From positions 27,558,330 through 27,622,329 of the forward strand of contig CM067566.1 in assembly GCA_034336665.1 (NCBI GenBank): a stretch of DNA of 64,000 nt, in the 5' to 3' direction. The notes beneath the pieces were generated by a model. That model worked only from the letters and a program-made list of their open reading frames with translations. It did not search any database and was not told the DNA's origin. Shown piece by piece: positions 53,847 through 64,000 of this stretch. Made by a program: the position numbers and the translations under genes. Origin of the DNA: Luscinia megarhynchos. Taxonomy: Eukaryota; Chordata; Aves; Passeriformes; Turdidae. The first letter of the stretch is position 1; every line of letters starts with the position of its first letter.

Positions 53847-56800
53847 TCACAGTGCTGCAGCATTTAGTGAATAAGGGTATTGATCAGTCAGGCAATCAAA
53901 GTACTGTGATCTTTGTCTCTCTTTCACCCCCCTCAAAAATTTTAAGTGCATGGCCACATAAAATGTAAATGCAAGTTTAGTCAGTTTTTGAATATTCACT
54001 TCAACTTCTTAATAGGATTGCAAGGAAAGCTGTTCTGCCAGCACTAGTTCTATTTTCATAAAAAGCTGAAGGAACTAGTCTTTGGAAATGGTTTAAATTC
54101 TTAAAAAAGCAATCCTATAATATGTAGAGAATAATAATTTTTATAATTATCAAATATAAGGCACGTGTTGCCACAGAGATACTATACAGCTTCTTGGATA
54201 TGTTGGGGTTTTTCCTTTTTTTTAAACTGTGTTTGTTGCCAAAGAATTATTCAGTGAGTTCCTAATGTGCAGCACAATATAAGTAGACTCCCTCCTGTGT
54301 CTGCTCCAATAGTGGCATTTTCTCAGAGTAATAAATATTCTCTATATGGCAATTAGGTTTAGGCATGATTTTAAATGCAAAGTTCACAAGGTTGTCATTA
54401 ATATTATCTTACATCCTCATTTCCTGTTGTCTTCATAGCTTAACATGTTTACTTTTAAATTAGAACATAATTAGCAAATCATATAGCTCGTTTTTACTGA
54501 AAATAGCAGCTTGGTGAAATGCTTCTTATCATCTGGGGCTGACCTTCCCACAGACTGCATATCCTGGAACAGAGTATTGTAATAAGAGAAATCAGTTCTT
54601 TTGGATCTGGGCCAAAGACTAATTTAATTTCTCTGGCTGCCCCCCTCCTTTCCAGCTCTTCTCCCCCCTCTCCCCAGTAACACTCACATATGTGAGTTGG
54701 AGCTAAGAAGTTGCAGTTGGTAAACAAAACAAAGACAAAACTGCTAAGAACTTAATGAAAACATCAGTAAGTCATAGCATCTGGATCTCATCATCCCCCT
54801 CTGACGTAAGGAAGATGTCCAGATGTTAGCAGAACTGCAGCAGTTGAAATATTTTGTGAGCAAGACTCCTTCCAAGCAATCAGATGCAAAGCAGTTCAGC
54901 ACTTTCAGCAGTTTTTAGGAATGTTTCAAATATATAGTGGTCTTTTAGATGTGCTCAGTGCCGGAAGAATATACAGGAGCTGGCTCTGGGAATTGTGAGC
55001 CTCTGCTTTTGGTAAGTGCACATGAATGTTCAAAGAGCTGGAGAAGATTATGCTCCTCAATGTGTGCCATTAACACTGACTTCTAGCAGAGACACAGTGC
55101 TGCTTATCTGGTGGTATCCAGTGTTTAAGACTAGAGTTTAACAGCATCCACCAATGATGAATTACAAAACTGGGCCTGGAGAGAGCAGACCATAATTTTC
55201 ATCTTTCTCACTCATTTTTAATCCCCATTTGACAACATGTACGGCATGCAAGCCTTGCATGCTGAAAAGTATAAATGATGAGGCTGGTTTCCTAACAGGT
55301 GGTTGCCAGGTGTATTGCATTTTTCCTTCCACTCCTCTCCGAGCTGCCTGACAGAACAGTGATATTTTTCTCATTTGGGTGCTCATTCTCCACGTGCAGA
55401 GTGACACTGTTGCTCAGTTCCTCTGGGACATGATTTGTGGATGGCTCTGGGTGTGCCCTCTTCCTTCTTGACCCATTCTAATAAAGAATCAGTTTGGAGT
55501 TCCCAAGAAAATAGTGAAGTTATTTCTAAGAATTCCTAATTGCTGAAGTGTCCAGGCACTGCATCCTTCTGCACATCCCTAAAATCTCAAGTAGGACAGG
55601 ACATGGGCTTGCTGGTTCACTGCTGCTGTCCTAGAATTGGCTACAATGACTGCAGAAAAAACCAGAGCACTGAAAAAAAGGTGAATTTCCATAATCCTCT
55701 CCAGCTGTTGTAATTTGAAGGCAGGAGGATTTTGTAGCAACCACTTTTACAATATGCTTAGTATACCGTGTTCTTCTTACTGTAAACTTGGACTAAACAG
55801 TGCCATTGTTGTTGCCTGATTACAGAAATGATGGAGGATCTCCATGAGATATATGTTTAAAATTTCACTAATGGAGGAAAATGGGAAAGTCGTATATAAA
55901 ACTTTCCAATTGTCAGTCTCCCAACAGTGCAATTTAGCTCTGTTGTATGAAAATATCTATTGCAAATAGACAAGGTGACAGAGTATGCACGTGTTCTCTT
56001 CCCTTTGAGAGCTCCAACCTCTTTTGGTATTAGACTTCAAATTAGGAGTAGGAGAGGGCTGGAAACAAGACATTCTAGGTAGCTGCAAATAAACACCAGT
56101 TTCACACTACAGGCACTAACAACTTTGCTGGCACTTCTCTATATTTTTATATAAAGAGTAAGAAATTAAGAAACAGAATATGGAATAAGAACACAATGAT
56201 GCATTTAATTCCCAATGCCATTTTGAGCTAGTATTTTGACTGAAGGACGTTGCCTGAATGAATTACAGTCATTCCATGATAAAAACACCAGTGCTAAAAA
56301 AGACATACAATACTTTAAATATCTTACTGGAATTTAGTGTGGCAATATTTTCAAAAATTAGACAAGCATATGCTATTTATGAAATGTATTATTTCTGGTT
56401 GCATTTGATATCTGAATTTGAAAGATGTGAAGAGTAATAAACCACAGGAATGAAACTGATGTTTGCTCAAAAAACATGCTCAGGCTATAAGCTTGCTTAG
56501 GAATTATACAGATAACAGCAAAGAACTCTCAAAGGGAGGAAACTGTACATGATAATGATATTTAACCATTCAACCAAAATTAATTATTCATACGTTTTGC
56601 ACTGGATGTGCTACACTTGCTTTATTATAGATACAGCTTCTTTAGTTATCAGACAATTGTTATTTACTGTTTTCCTGTTTCTTTTCCATAAATTATGATC
56701 TATTTACAAATATGTATCAAATCAACAGCTGATTATGCTCTACATCATGGTAGGTGGCTATGCTTAGTATTTATACCACTGAGTGTCTGAGTAAAGCACC

Positions 56801-59335
56801 AAACCCGTAGGAGATTTTCTCCAGATTGGGGGTCAGTAATTTCCTAAAAATGCTGATAGGGACAAACAGTGATATATCTGAAGCTATATATCAAGTGGTC
56901 TTGGGCTCTGCAACATATCCATTTTCTAAGATCTTATTTCACCTACACACACTGTAAATCTTTCTCCAATCTCAGAACAAAGCAAACACTTCAAGAAGTA
57001 ATTTCTCTTCTGCATGAGCATAAATTCTGGGGACAGTTGAAATGTGGTGCAAAATTCTTCAGTTTAACTTGGGGCTTAAAAAAATTTGAAAGGATAAAAA
57101 ATCATTTCTTTCCTTCCTTTATTTGTTATAGACAGCTACAGACATGCTTTGAAGTATAAGCAATATCTTGGAAATGTTTAAGAATTATTAGATATATATA
57201 CTCACAGACTTCACAATCTGAACATGGATATGCTTTAAGGCATTGGCAATGAGAAGAAAATATAAGAGAAAACAGCAATTATAAATCCACTGGAAATACA
57301 GGGATGTTGATAATGAGAACAAATTAAGCATCAACAAGAACAGAGAGTATGTAGCAGATGCACACAGTGTTCCCTGACATGTCCTGCAAATTGATAATGG
57401 CCAGTAGAAAGAAAAACTTAAATAATGATATAATTCATCATAAATTGAAGAGTAAAAGGTCTACCCAAACGGTTCTGCAAAAAAACCCATTTCATTAGGA
57501 GACCCAAAAATAACCCAGCCTGTACTAAAACCATGAAAACAAGATGAAAGTTGACTGATAGTCCTCTAAAAGTAATCTAAATGGAAATTAATTGTTTGAT
57601 GGGATTACTTTTTTACCAACCCCAGAGTTCTCTCTCTGGCTATATCTTTAGCTATAACTTATAAAGACATATAGAATTTTTCTGGATGATCCAAGTAGTA
57701 GCAAAATAGGCATAATGAGAATTGGTCTGAAACAGATCTTAGAAATTGAGTAATTTTACTTTCTTTGACAATGAACAGAAAACAAAACCAAGAAAAACAG
57801 TGATGGCAAGATCCCACTTAAGTAGGCTAAAAGGTACAAATTAAATTTATTCCTGGGGTAAATACAATACTGAGAAATTTTAGTGAACTTCAAATTAGAA
57901 AAAAAAGACAATTGTATATGAGAAACGGCAAGTAGGTAAATGAACAATATAATTTCAACTAGAATAGCTGAAAGTTTATTTTTAAAATATCAAATAAGAA
58001 ATTTTTTACTTCAGACTTTCAATGCCTAAGCTACTGCAGCAAAACTGTCAGTAATTCACCAACCTTGGACTAGCTACACATTCTTTTTTTTGTCTATGGC
58101 ACCAGAATTTCAGAAGACAACATAACTTTTGCACCATAAAAAAGCAAGCTTAATTTAAAAGAGAGGCACATTAGTAGCCAATTGTACTCAGTGTCTGATC
58201 ATGCATTCCAAAAAGTGTTGGTGAAAACGAAAAAGCCAGGACCTTTAGTCATGTTGAATGGGGCACATAATGGCTCTACATTATGTGTACAATCTGTACA
58301 ATGCAGATAAATGCTACATTGGGTGATGTAAATTCAAGCACTAGGAGAAATCTGTCGAAAATGTTTTGAGGGTGTGTGCATTTGAGAGCTGAGAAGGATG
58401 CTTCCTGTTCTGTGAAAGCTCATTCTGTGCTGCTGCCCTTCTTGTGCTTGAAATCCTGATCTCTTTGGGAGGTCTGTCCACTGAAGAAGCCAGAATGCTC
58501 TTCTCTTCCCAGCTGAGGATGTGGTCTGACATTAGTAAGGGGGATTAACTGGGAACTCCAAAGGAAACACATCTATTTCTTGTGAATGAAGTAACAGGAA
58601 AAGTAACAATTTTCATATTGGCTATTTAGAGCTATGTCAACCTAAATCTTCTTCTCTTCTTAGTCCTTATTTTTTGCCGTTCACTCCATTACCTGTTACC
58701 TCAATTTTTTCTCACCTCTAGTGGGCATTTTAGATGTCCCAGAAATTGAAAATATTTAATGATTTACCTAGTGAATGATTTTCCACATTTTAAGATCACC
58801 AGATATGACTACATACATGTGTCTAGATGTTCTTTTTCTATGTAAATCAAGAAGGAGAAAAAAAGACAGTGGAAAACCATGACTTATGCTGCAATGATGT
58901 GACTATGATGAGCTGCAACTCACTGCTCCTCAGGATAGGTATTTTATAAATATATACCATATTTTTATGTTTTACCAAATTTATACAACAGTAACAATAG
59001 ACCATAATATGGTATCATAATATACCATATTTATATGAATGTGCTCCACCCCAGCTGGCTGAGCCACAAGGGCAGGCAATAGCTCAGGCTTGGTGTTGGG
59101 GTTTGAAAGGAACATGAGAATGCTGCTCTGCAGTGCCCAGCAAAGCAGGGCACACAGAGGTGACCTGAGAGGGCAGTTCACATTCATTTGCATTCTTGTA
59201 CTGCATTCACTCAAAATCAAAGTGTTTTTAGCCACAGTCACTTAATCCCATACAATTTTAGCAGCACCTCAAATATTTTATACCTTTTGTACAGGACTAT
59301 TCTCCCTTTCTTTTGTGTCATAAGACTACATGATC

Positions 59336-59688
59336 ACAGAATCCTGGAATAATAGATTGGTTCGTGTGGGACCTTAAAGATGACCTAGTTCCACCCCCCT
59401 GCCATGGGCAGGGACCTCTTCCTTAGACCAGGCTGCTCAAAGCCCCATCCAGCCCTGCCTCAAGCACCTCCAGGGACAGGGACTACGCAGCAGTGCAGTG
59501 CCTCACTACCCAAATAGTACAGAATTTCTTGCTAACATCTAGTGTAAACCTACTGTCTTTCAGCTTGAGCCCATTACCCCTTGTCCTTTCCCTACATGCC
59601 CTTGTGGAAAGTTTCTCTCCAGTTTTCATGTAAGCCCCTTTTAGATACCAGAAAGCCTTCCCACAGTCTTCTCTTCTCCAGCCATTCT
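59336..59688 (-). mobile_element. CR1 LINE fragment (3' end, about 350 bp)
   Basis: The plus strand carries the reverse complement of the CR1 3' region in order: CACAGAATCCTGGAATAAT, GGGACCTTAAAGATGACC, CTGCCATGGGCAGGGACC, CAGGCTGCTCAAAGCCCC, CCCATTACCCCTTGTCCTTT, CTTCTCTTCTCCAG. It matches further along the CR1 consensus than the 26.5-kb copy. It is oriented on the minus strand and 5'-truncated near the CTTCTCTTCTCC block. Confidence 0.94.
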
Positions 59689-62287
59689 TATCTAATGGAA
59701 AAAACGTTTTCCATGATATATTTCCTACTTTGGAAGTAGATAGTTTGGTGATTATATCAAATTACATTTCATGAAGTGCTATTTCTTTGTGCAGGCTAGA
59801 AGGATTTCTTGAAGGCAAAACATTTACTTTGTCTTGAATATGCCATGAAGAATGCATATTTCAGATTTTCTTCTTTCTTTTGCAAATAATGTTTTTTTAA
59901 AGGCGTGTCCTGATAACACAAATTGCTGATCTAAGAGGATTTCTTCTTTCAGTGTCATGACCCTTCTTGACCATTTTCAGGTAGTCAGCAATTTAAACTG
60001 CTGATATCCCAGAGAACAAACAGAACAGCAACATAACTTTCTGTTTTGTTTGTCTTCCTGAACCTCTGTTAATCATGAAGTATTTTCTGGAATACACCCT
60101 GGTACCTACTCCAACTACATGTTGTACTTCATATTGGGGGTTTAGCCTGACGATTTTTAGGTTTCTTGACTGACAGCAGCTCAAATATACTAGTGGACTG
60201 ACAACTCTACATCACCAGCACAGCCTGGAGAATGGAACTGTCACTGTTTTTAAGGGTCCTCTAACATCTAAGCCTTGTATTGATAAAAACTGTGATGGCT
60301 CATAACCAGCTGCCAAGCAGAATGAAAACATGCCGACCCTTATCAGTGCAGCTAAAGGGGCTAAAGGGTTCACGTTCACTCCCCGTTTCTAGGAATGTGA
60401 CACAGTCTCCAGAAATATAATTAGCAGTTGTTTAGCCTCCAAATATTTGATAATCGTATGCAAGGTTAAATATATACATTTAGCAACTTCTCTTTGTATC
60501 CTGATAAAATCTGCATACTTTTATATGTAGGTCACATTCTGAAGGTATAAATTACATATCATTATGTGCTTTCCTATGTCAGCTGATGAGAGGGAAAGAA
60601 TTTTATAGAAGACAGTTGGTAGCAGTTGTTGTATGTGGACACAGGCCAGAGGTACTTGGAATCTGTTGATGCAAATGCCATTCTGAACTCAATGATAAAT
60701 TAAAAAGCTTACTTCAAAGCGTTCATATAAACATTTCCAGCAGGTAGAATGGCAACGAATGTCAGGGTAAACAAATGTCCAGCTGACCAGGCAACACGCA
60801 GATTAAACAAAGGCTGACTTGGCCCCACTGGCTTCCCTTTTATAGATTTGTGTAACATCCAATTTTGACTTAGAATTTCTTTCCTCTCAGTGCTTCTTCC
60901 AGTGGAGTTTCAGCAATATCCTGAGCATCAGGACCTGTATTGTGACTGCTGCCCCATGTCCTGCAGTCGTTAAGGCTACCAAAGAATCCCAATTTGTAGA
61001 ACACATTTGAGAGATGAAGTGGATTGTCTGCCCAGTTCTGTTTGCTATGAAGAGAGGTTAATGTCCTATGCTCTTATGACACTGCCATATTTGTGACCAC
61101 CTACAGAACACTAAAGTAAATATGGTGCCCCCATCTCCTGTGACCATGAGCTTTTACTGTAAAACAGTGTAAAGCTGAGTTCCTCTGTCTAGGAAACTCA
61201 CTTTCCTTTGCCACCTATGGGAATAGGCACAGAATTAATCCAGTCACTTATACAAGTGGGCAGAACAAGGTTTTTATGAGTAGGGCAATTCAGAGCAGAA
61301 TTTTGCCCATGTGTTTCTTTATAAACAATGGCCACTCACTGCCTGATTACCCAATATAGTCAGTTTTGGAACCAATACTCAACAAATGTCTGTCATGCAC
61401 TTAGCTACTCTTAATTCCCCAAAACGTAAATGCAGGAGAGTGATGTAAAAGTTCAGTTTACATTAGTAAGTCATAAAGTCTGCCTCTTGGTCATCTTATC
61501 CTTGATCTTATCATTATTCACATTTCTCCTCCCTCCTTCCCTCCCTCTGGAATAAACCAACCCCACTGTAAGTATACAAACAAACCAAAATGATCCCTCT
61601 GGCAGTCACACCCACTGTGCATTTCTGCTGCCTTTTTAAAAATCTTTAAATGCTGCAAAATAGAAGTAACAACCCAAGCAGGGTGAATGAGAAGCATTCA
61701 TCTAACAGCCAATAATAGAAGAGAGAAATAAAATAAGTTAAATTATCTTCTTCTCCAGCCCTCTATTATGGTCTGTCCTGAGTTTTTGAATATTTGGAAG
61801 TCAAAATAAAAATCTGGGCTGAAACTATATAGATGGCTGGTAATTTATATCTCAGAAGCCTAGCTCTGGCATACCTGACACTCACTTGGAGCTCACAGCC
61901 CTGAAAGCCTTGCCAGAGGAAATGCCAGTAATTGCTCAGTGCACAGCCCAGATATTCCGACTGACACACTCCTTGGCTACAACCCGCTCCGTAACGCTGC
62001 TCGCTGAAGCACAGGGTCTGACCTGACAGCAGAATGAAATGCTTCAGCACACTTTAGTCTGAGGAGTTTGAGCCATTATGTCAGACCAAAATTCACTGCT
62101 GTTTCTCTTTTAACCAAAATTTGTCTCATCGAGTTAGAGGAGCGCAGCACAGATGTAACATGACACACACACAAAGGGCTGGAGAAACACTCAGAGGCTA
62201 CATCCATACACATGCAAATGATACCACTGACTGCTGTTACGGGTTTTGATCCCTTACGAATTTACAAATATCTCTATGCAATGTGCT
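59689..62287. other. Intronic DNA directly downstream of the distal exon, no gene seen
   Basis: Mostly unique sequence. A compact stretch near 60340-60420 has a motif-rich look and is discussed as a candidate regulatory element. An open frame on the minus strand at 61766-62050 resembles nothing I know and has no splice context. Confidence 0.55.
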
Positions 62288-62294
62288 TCTCACC
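62288..62294 (-). other. DLC1: Splice donor of the distal DLC1 exon
   Basis: On the minus strand the last exon base is G at 62294 and the intron begins GTGAGA at 62293. This is close to the vertebrate consensus (CAG|GTGAGA). It splits a codon after its first base (phase 1), compatible with an acceptor exon beginning AG, which must lie at coordinates below this window. Confidence 0.85.
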
Positions 62295-62408
62295 TGCCAG
62301 CCGTCTGTCCCTCGTGTTTTTCCAGATAACATCCAAGGCTCTGGCAGTGGAGTCCCTGATATGGTCACTGAAGGATCTCCTCAGAGGGGCTTTCAGCGGG
62401 CGATGCAT
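62294..62408 (-). CDS. DLC1: DLC1 distal alternative first coding exon (partial CDS, 38 codons + 1 nt)
   Basis: Seen: read on the minus strand, ATG at 62408-62406 opens a frame encoding MHRPLKAPLRRS, then FSDHIRDSTARALD, then VIWKNTRDRRLA, plus a single G. The exon ends CTGGCAG|GTGAGA, a near-consensus splice donor with the intron starting at 62293. An in-frame TGA lies five codons upstream of the ATG, so the frame cannot extend further back without splicing. Known: human DLC1 has an isoform of about 1125 residues whose alternative N-terminus contains the same RRSFSDHIRDS and WKNTRDRRLA segments directly before the shared EIEAKEACDWLR start of the SAM domain. The phase-1 end (G, to be completed by AG) would give that Glu. 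DLC1 is a focal-adhesion RhoGAP (SAM, serine-rich linker, RhoGAP, START) that stimulates GTP hydrolysis by RhoA-C. Odd: the human form carries about eight more residues before this Met. Family identity rests on recalled sequence, not a search. Confidence 0.85.
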
Positions 62409-62469
62409 AATGCAGATCGATCACACATCCAGTCAAACGGCTGCAGCTCAGCCCCAGCAAAAAGGGCAT
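62365..62469 (-). promoter_or_regulatory. Upstream ORF 1 overlapping the distal DLC1 start
   Basis: The ATG at 62469-62467 (A at -3, C at +4) opens a 34-codon frame that ends at TGA 62367-62365. It overlaps the first 44 nt of the DLC1 exon in another frame. If the leader starts near 62497, ribosomes meet this ATG first, so the arrangement would be expected to lower translation from the main start unless leaky scanning occurs. Regulatory effect is inference. Confidence 0.4.
62393..62428 (-). promoter_or_regulatory. Upstream ORF 2 overlapping the distal DLC1 start
   Basis: The ATG at 62428-62426, in a poor context (T at -3), starts an 11-codon frame ending TGA at 62395-62393. It overlaps the main start codon. 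It lies 20 nt upstream of the main ATG, close to where the extra N-terminal residues of the human isoform would start, but is out of frame with the main ORF. Confidence 0.4.
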
Positions 62470-62500
62470 TCTCTGCCCCGGGATCTGTTTGGATTTCTCT
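62409..62500 (-). other. DLC1: Putative 5' leader of the distal DLC1 transcript
   Basis: If the TATA element at 62523-62531 sets the start, transcription would begin about 25-30 bp downstream, near 62495-62500. That gives a leader of about 90 nt before the ATG at 62408. The leader contains two upstream ATGs, at 62469-62467 and 62428-62426, both out of frame with the main ORF and both running into it. The transcription start is inferred from spacing only, and an upstream non-coding exon is not excluded. Confidence 0.45.
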
Positions 62501-62522
62501 TTGCCAGGCAGGCAGGTTGTTA

Positions 62523-62531
62523 CTTTATATA
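62523..62531 (-). promoter_or_regulatory. TATA box of the distal DLC1 promoter (candidate)
   Basis: The minus strand reads TATATAAAG, matching TATAWAWR, about 115 nt upstream of the start codon at 62408. The surroundings are not CpG-rich, unlike the proximal promoter. The position is right for a leader of about 90 nt, but AT-rich background makes chance TATA matches common, so support comes only from its placement. Confidence 0.5.
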
Positions 62532-64000
62532 ATTTGTCATCAGCCTTGTGGAGCTTTTCCTTGAAGAGTCAGGCATTGCAGTTCTCACTGCGGATGCAGG
62601 AAAGCTCAGACTGCAGCCAGCCTACTGGAAAGCTGCCAAAATCTTACATCTGGAACAGTTTACAAATGAGCTAACGATACAGTCATTTAGATTTGGGGCT
62701 TTATTTGTGGATATCTATAGGATTCTAGCTTCCTGTTTAATCAAATAACTTACCAGGCACATACTTGCATGCTCATTTATTAGGATAATATTTCCTTGCT
62801 TAGCTGATATTTCAGGTAATCTTTCATGTTTGGACATGAAAAAGGTAAGAAATAGAAGAGAGATAAAGTAATTTTAAATATCTAGAGGTCAGGTATTTTA
62901 TTTTGTTACCAATATTTTTTTGCATTTTACCCTAGTTAAGGCAGAGGATAGGACCCAATTCTGAGTTCCCTATATTTAGTACTTCATGACAATGCACTAA
63001 TGAAAGGATGGAAATAAAAAAAATGAGAGGAAAAGAGGAGATAATAAAAAAGGAGAGGGAACTAAGCCTCCACATCTTTGCTGAGTGGAAAGACAAGTTC
63101 CCATATGAAAAATACTTACAAATGTAACTGAGATTAATAGTCATAGTAAATGAAGCCATTTGACCTTGCTTATTTTGACCTTTTAAATTGATTACTGTGT
63201 CCTGTGGCTTCCCTGAGGGAGAAAGGGAGAAATAAAAGAGTGCCTGAGACTCTCTTTTCCTTTATAATATTATGTGGTAACGTGTGAAGAGATAAGAGAT
63301 GCTGGTTTAAAAACCTAAGAAGGAGGGAAAAACTGTCAAATAAAGTTGTCTTCATGTTCTTTCTACAGGTAGTCCTAATTTTTTTTTACAGCAGCTACAG
63401 CTATTAATATTAGATACCATTATTTTCTTTAGAAGTATTATCATTAAAATTGATTGATTAACTTCTCACAAGATTGGCATACAGAGACCAAATTAGAGAA
63501 TTTTGAGTTTTAACCCTTAACAAAGGGATTTTCACTTCCTTTGAATTTCTTCCTAGAACAAGAGAGTTTTTATTTTCAGAACATTAGATCATTTATTTCA
63601 CACTTTCTTACTGGTTGTAATTTTTTTTCTAGTGTCTTCTCAGTTCCCTTCATTTTCACTAATCTTCATTTCCTTTAAGACAAATCATTATCTCATTCTG
63701 ACAATGAAAATAAATTTATGGGATTTGCAATTGTGTAACTGAGGGAATAACTGGCTCAGCATCTATTTAATGCAGATCATAATTTCTTCCCATCTAGGCC
63801 TTAATTTTTATCTTTATAGAGCATCTGCAAACACTAATAACCTGTGTGTGTCTTTGAACAAAACAACAGTAAGTGATCTCTAAATCTTGCAGTTGCTTTC
63901 CTCATTATACCCCTCCTTCTTTCTGGAGAAAGAAGCAGCCAACTCTCTAGAGAAATTCAATATGATAACACACTCTTGTGTGCTTGTGGTTTTTTTTTTT
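62532..64000. other. Upstream of the distal DLC1 exon, no gene seen
   Basis: About 200 bp of moderately GC-rich sequence (to about 62700) is probably proximal promoter. It is followed by AT-rich DNA with a purine tract at 63002-63061. If longer DLC1 isoforms exist here as in mammals, this would also be intronic for them. I see no such upstream exon before the window ends. Confidence 0.5.
63002..63061 (+). repeat. Purine-rich tract
   Basis: AAAGGATGGAAATAAAA-type sequence, almost entirely A and G over 60 bp. Low complexity. Confidence 0.75.

Larger units (their letters stand above)
43166..59335. other. Intronic DNA, no gene seen
   Basis: AT-rich unique sequence. Poly-T, AAC and CA/TG simple repeats are listed separately. 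No further LINE, LTR or exon is recognised by eye. Confidence 0.6.
1..62293 (-). other. DLC1: DLC1 intron 1 of the distal transcript (continues past the window)
   Basis: From the donor at 62293 down to position 1, I recognise no acceptor plus SAM-domain exon on the minus strand. The distal transcript therefore has a first intron of at least 62 kb, with the proximal promoter and first exon nested inside it. From 2623 down it is also intron 1 of the proximal transcript. The extent follows from the two first-exon assignments. Confidence 0.7.

Noticed and set aside
62212..62748. Three or four overlapping plus-strand frames of 61-106 codons
   Set aside because: They are antisense to the distal DLC1 exon and its promoter. 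The minus strand carries the peptide match and the splice donor.
1..64000. Search for a new multi-gene system, CRISPR array, provirus or RNA gene
   Set aside because: Nothing of the sort is visible. The window is one gene's 5' region with intronic DNA, microsatellites and old CR1 copies.

Overview
This is a stretch of vertebrate nuclear DNA, most likely from a bird. The background is AT-rich and non-coding, the interspersed repeats I recognise are all CR1 LINE fragments of the avian type, and there is one very GC-rich CpG island. I see no bacterial-style gene packing, rRNA, tRNA or CRISPR array. Almost all long open frames are chance or low-complexity frames.

I read the window as part of the 5' half of DLC1 (a Rho GTPase-activating protein), transcribed on the minus strand. 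Two alternative first coding exons sit about 60 kb apart. The distal one (62294-62408, minus) encodes 38 codons plus one base and ends in a clean GTGAGA splice donor. Its peptide matches, as I recall it, the N-terminus of the roughly 1125-residue DLC1 isoform. The proximal one (2624-2636, minus) encodes only Met-Ile-Leu-Thr plus one base before a GTAAGC donor, matching the start of the roughly 1091-residue DLC1 isoform. Both end in phase 1, as expected if both join the same downstream exon that begins the SAM domain. That exon lies beyond position 1 of the window.

The two promoters look different. The proximal promoter is a TATA-less CpG island with GC boxes, backed by a 52-53 bp G-rich minisatellite whose every unit carries a G-quadruplex motif. 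The distal promoter lies in ordinary AT-rich DNA, with a TATA element about 115 bp before the start codon and two overlapping upstream ORFs in the leader.

The 60 kb between the promoters, and the first 2.6 kb of the window, is intronic for the distal transcript. It contains three CR1 remnants (26.5, 42-43 and 59.4 kb), several microsatellites (a 219-bp GAAAA tract, GTT, CAG x15, CA/TG), A/C-rich tracts and a few small inverted repeats. I found no further exon in it by eye. The region upstream of 62.5 kb shows no recognisable exon up to the window end.
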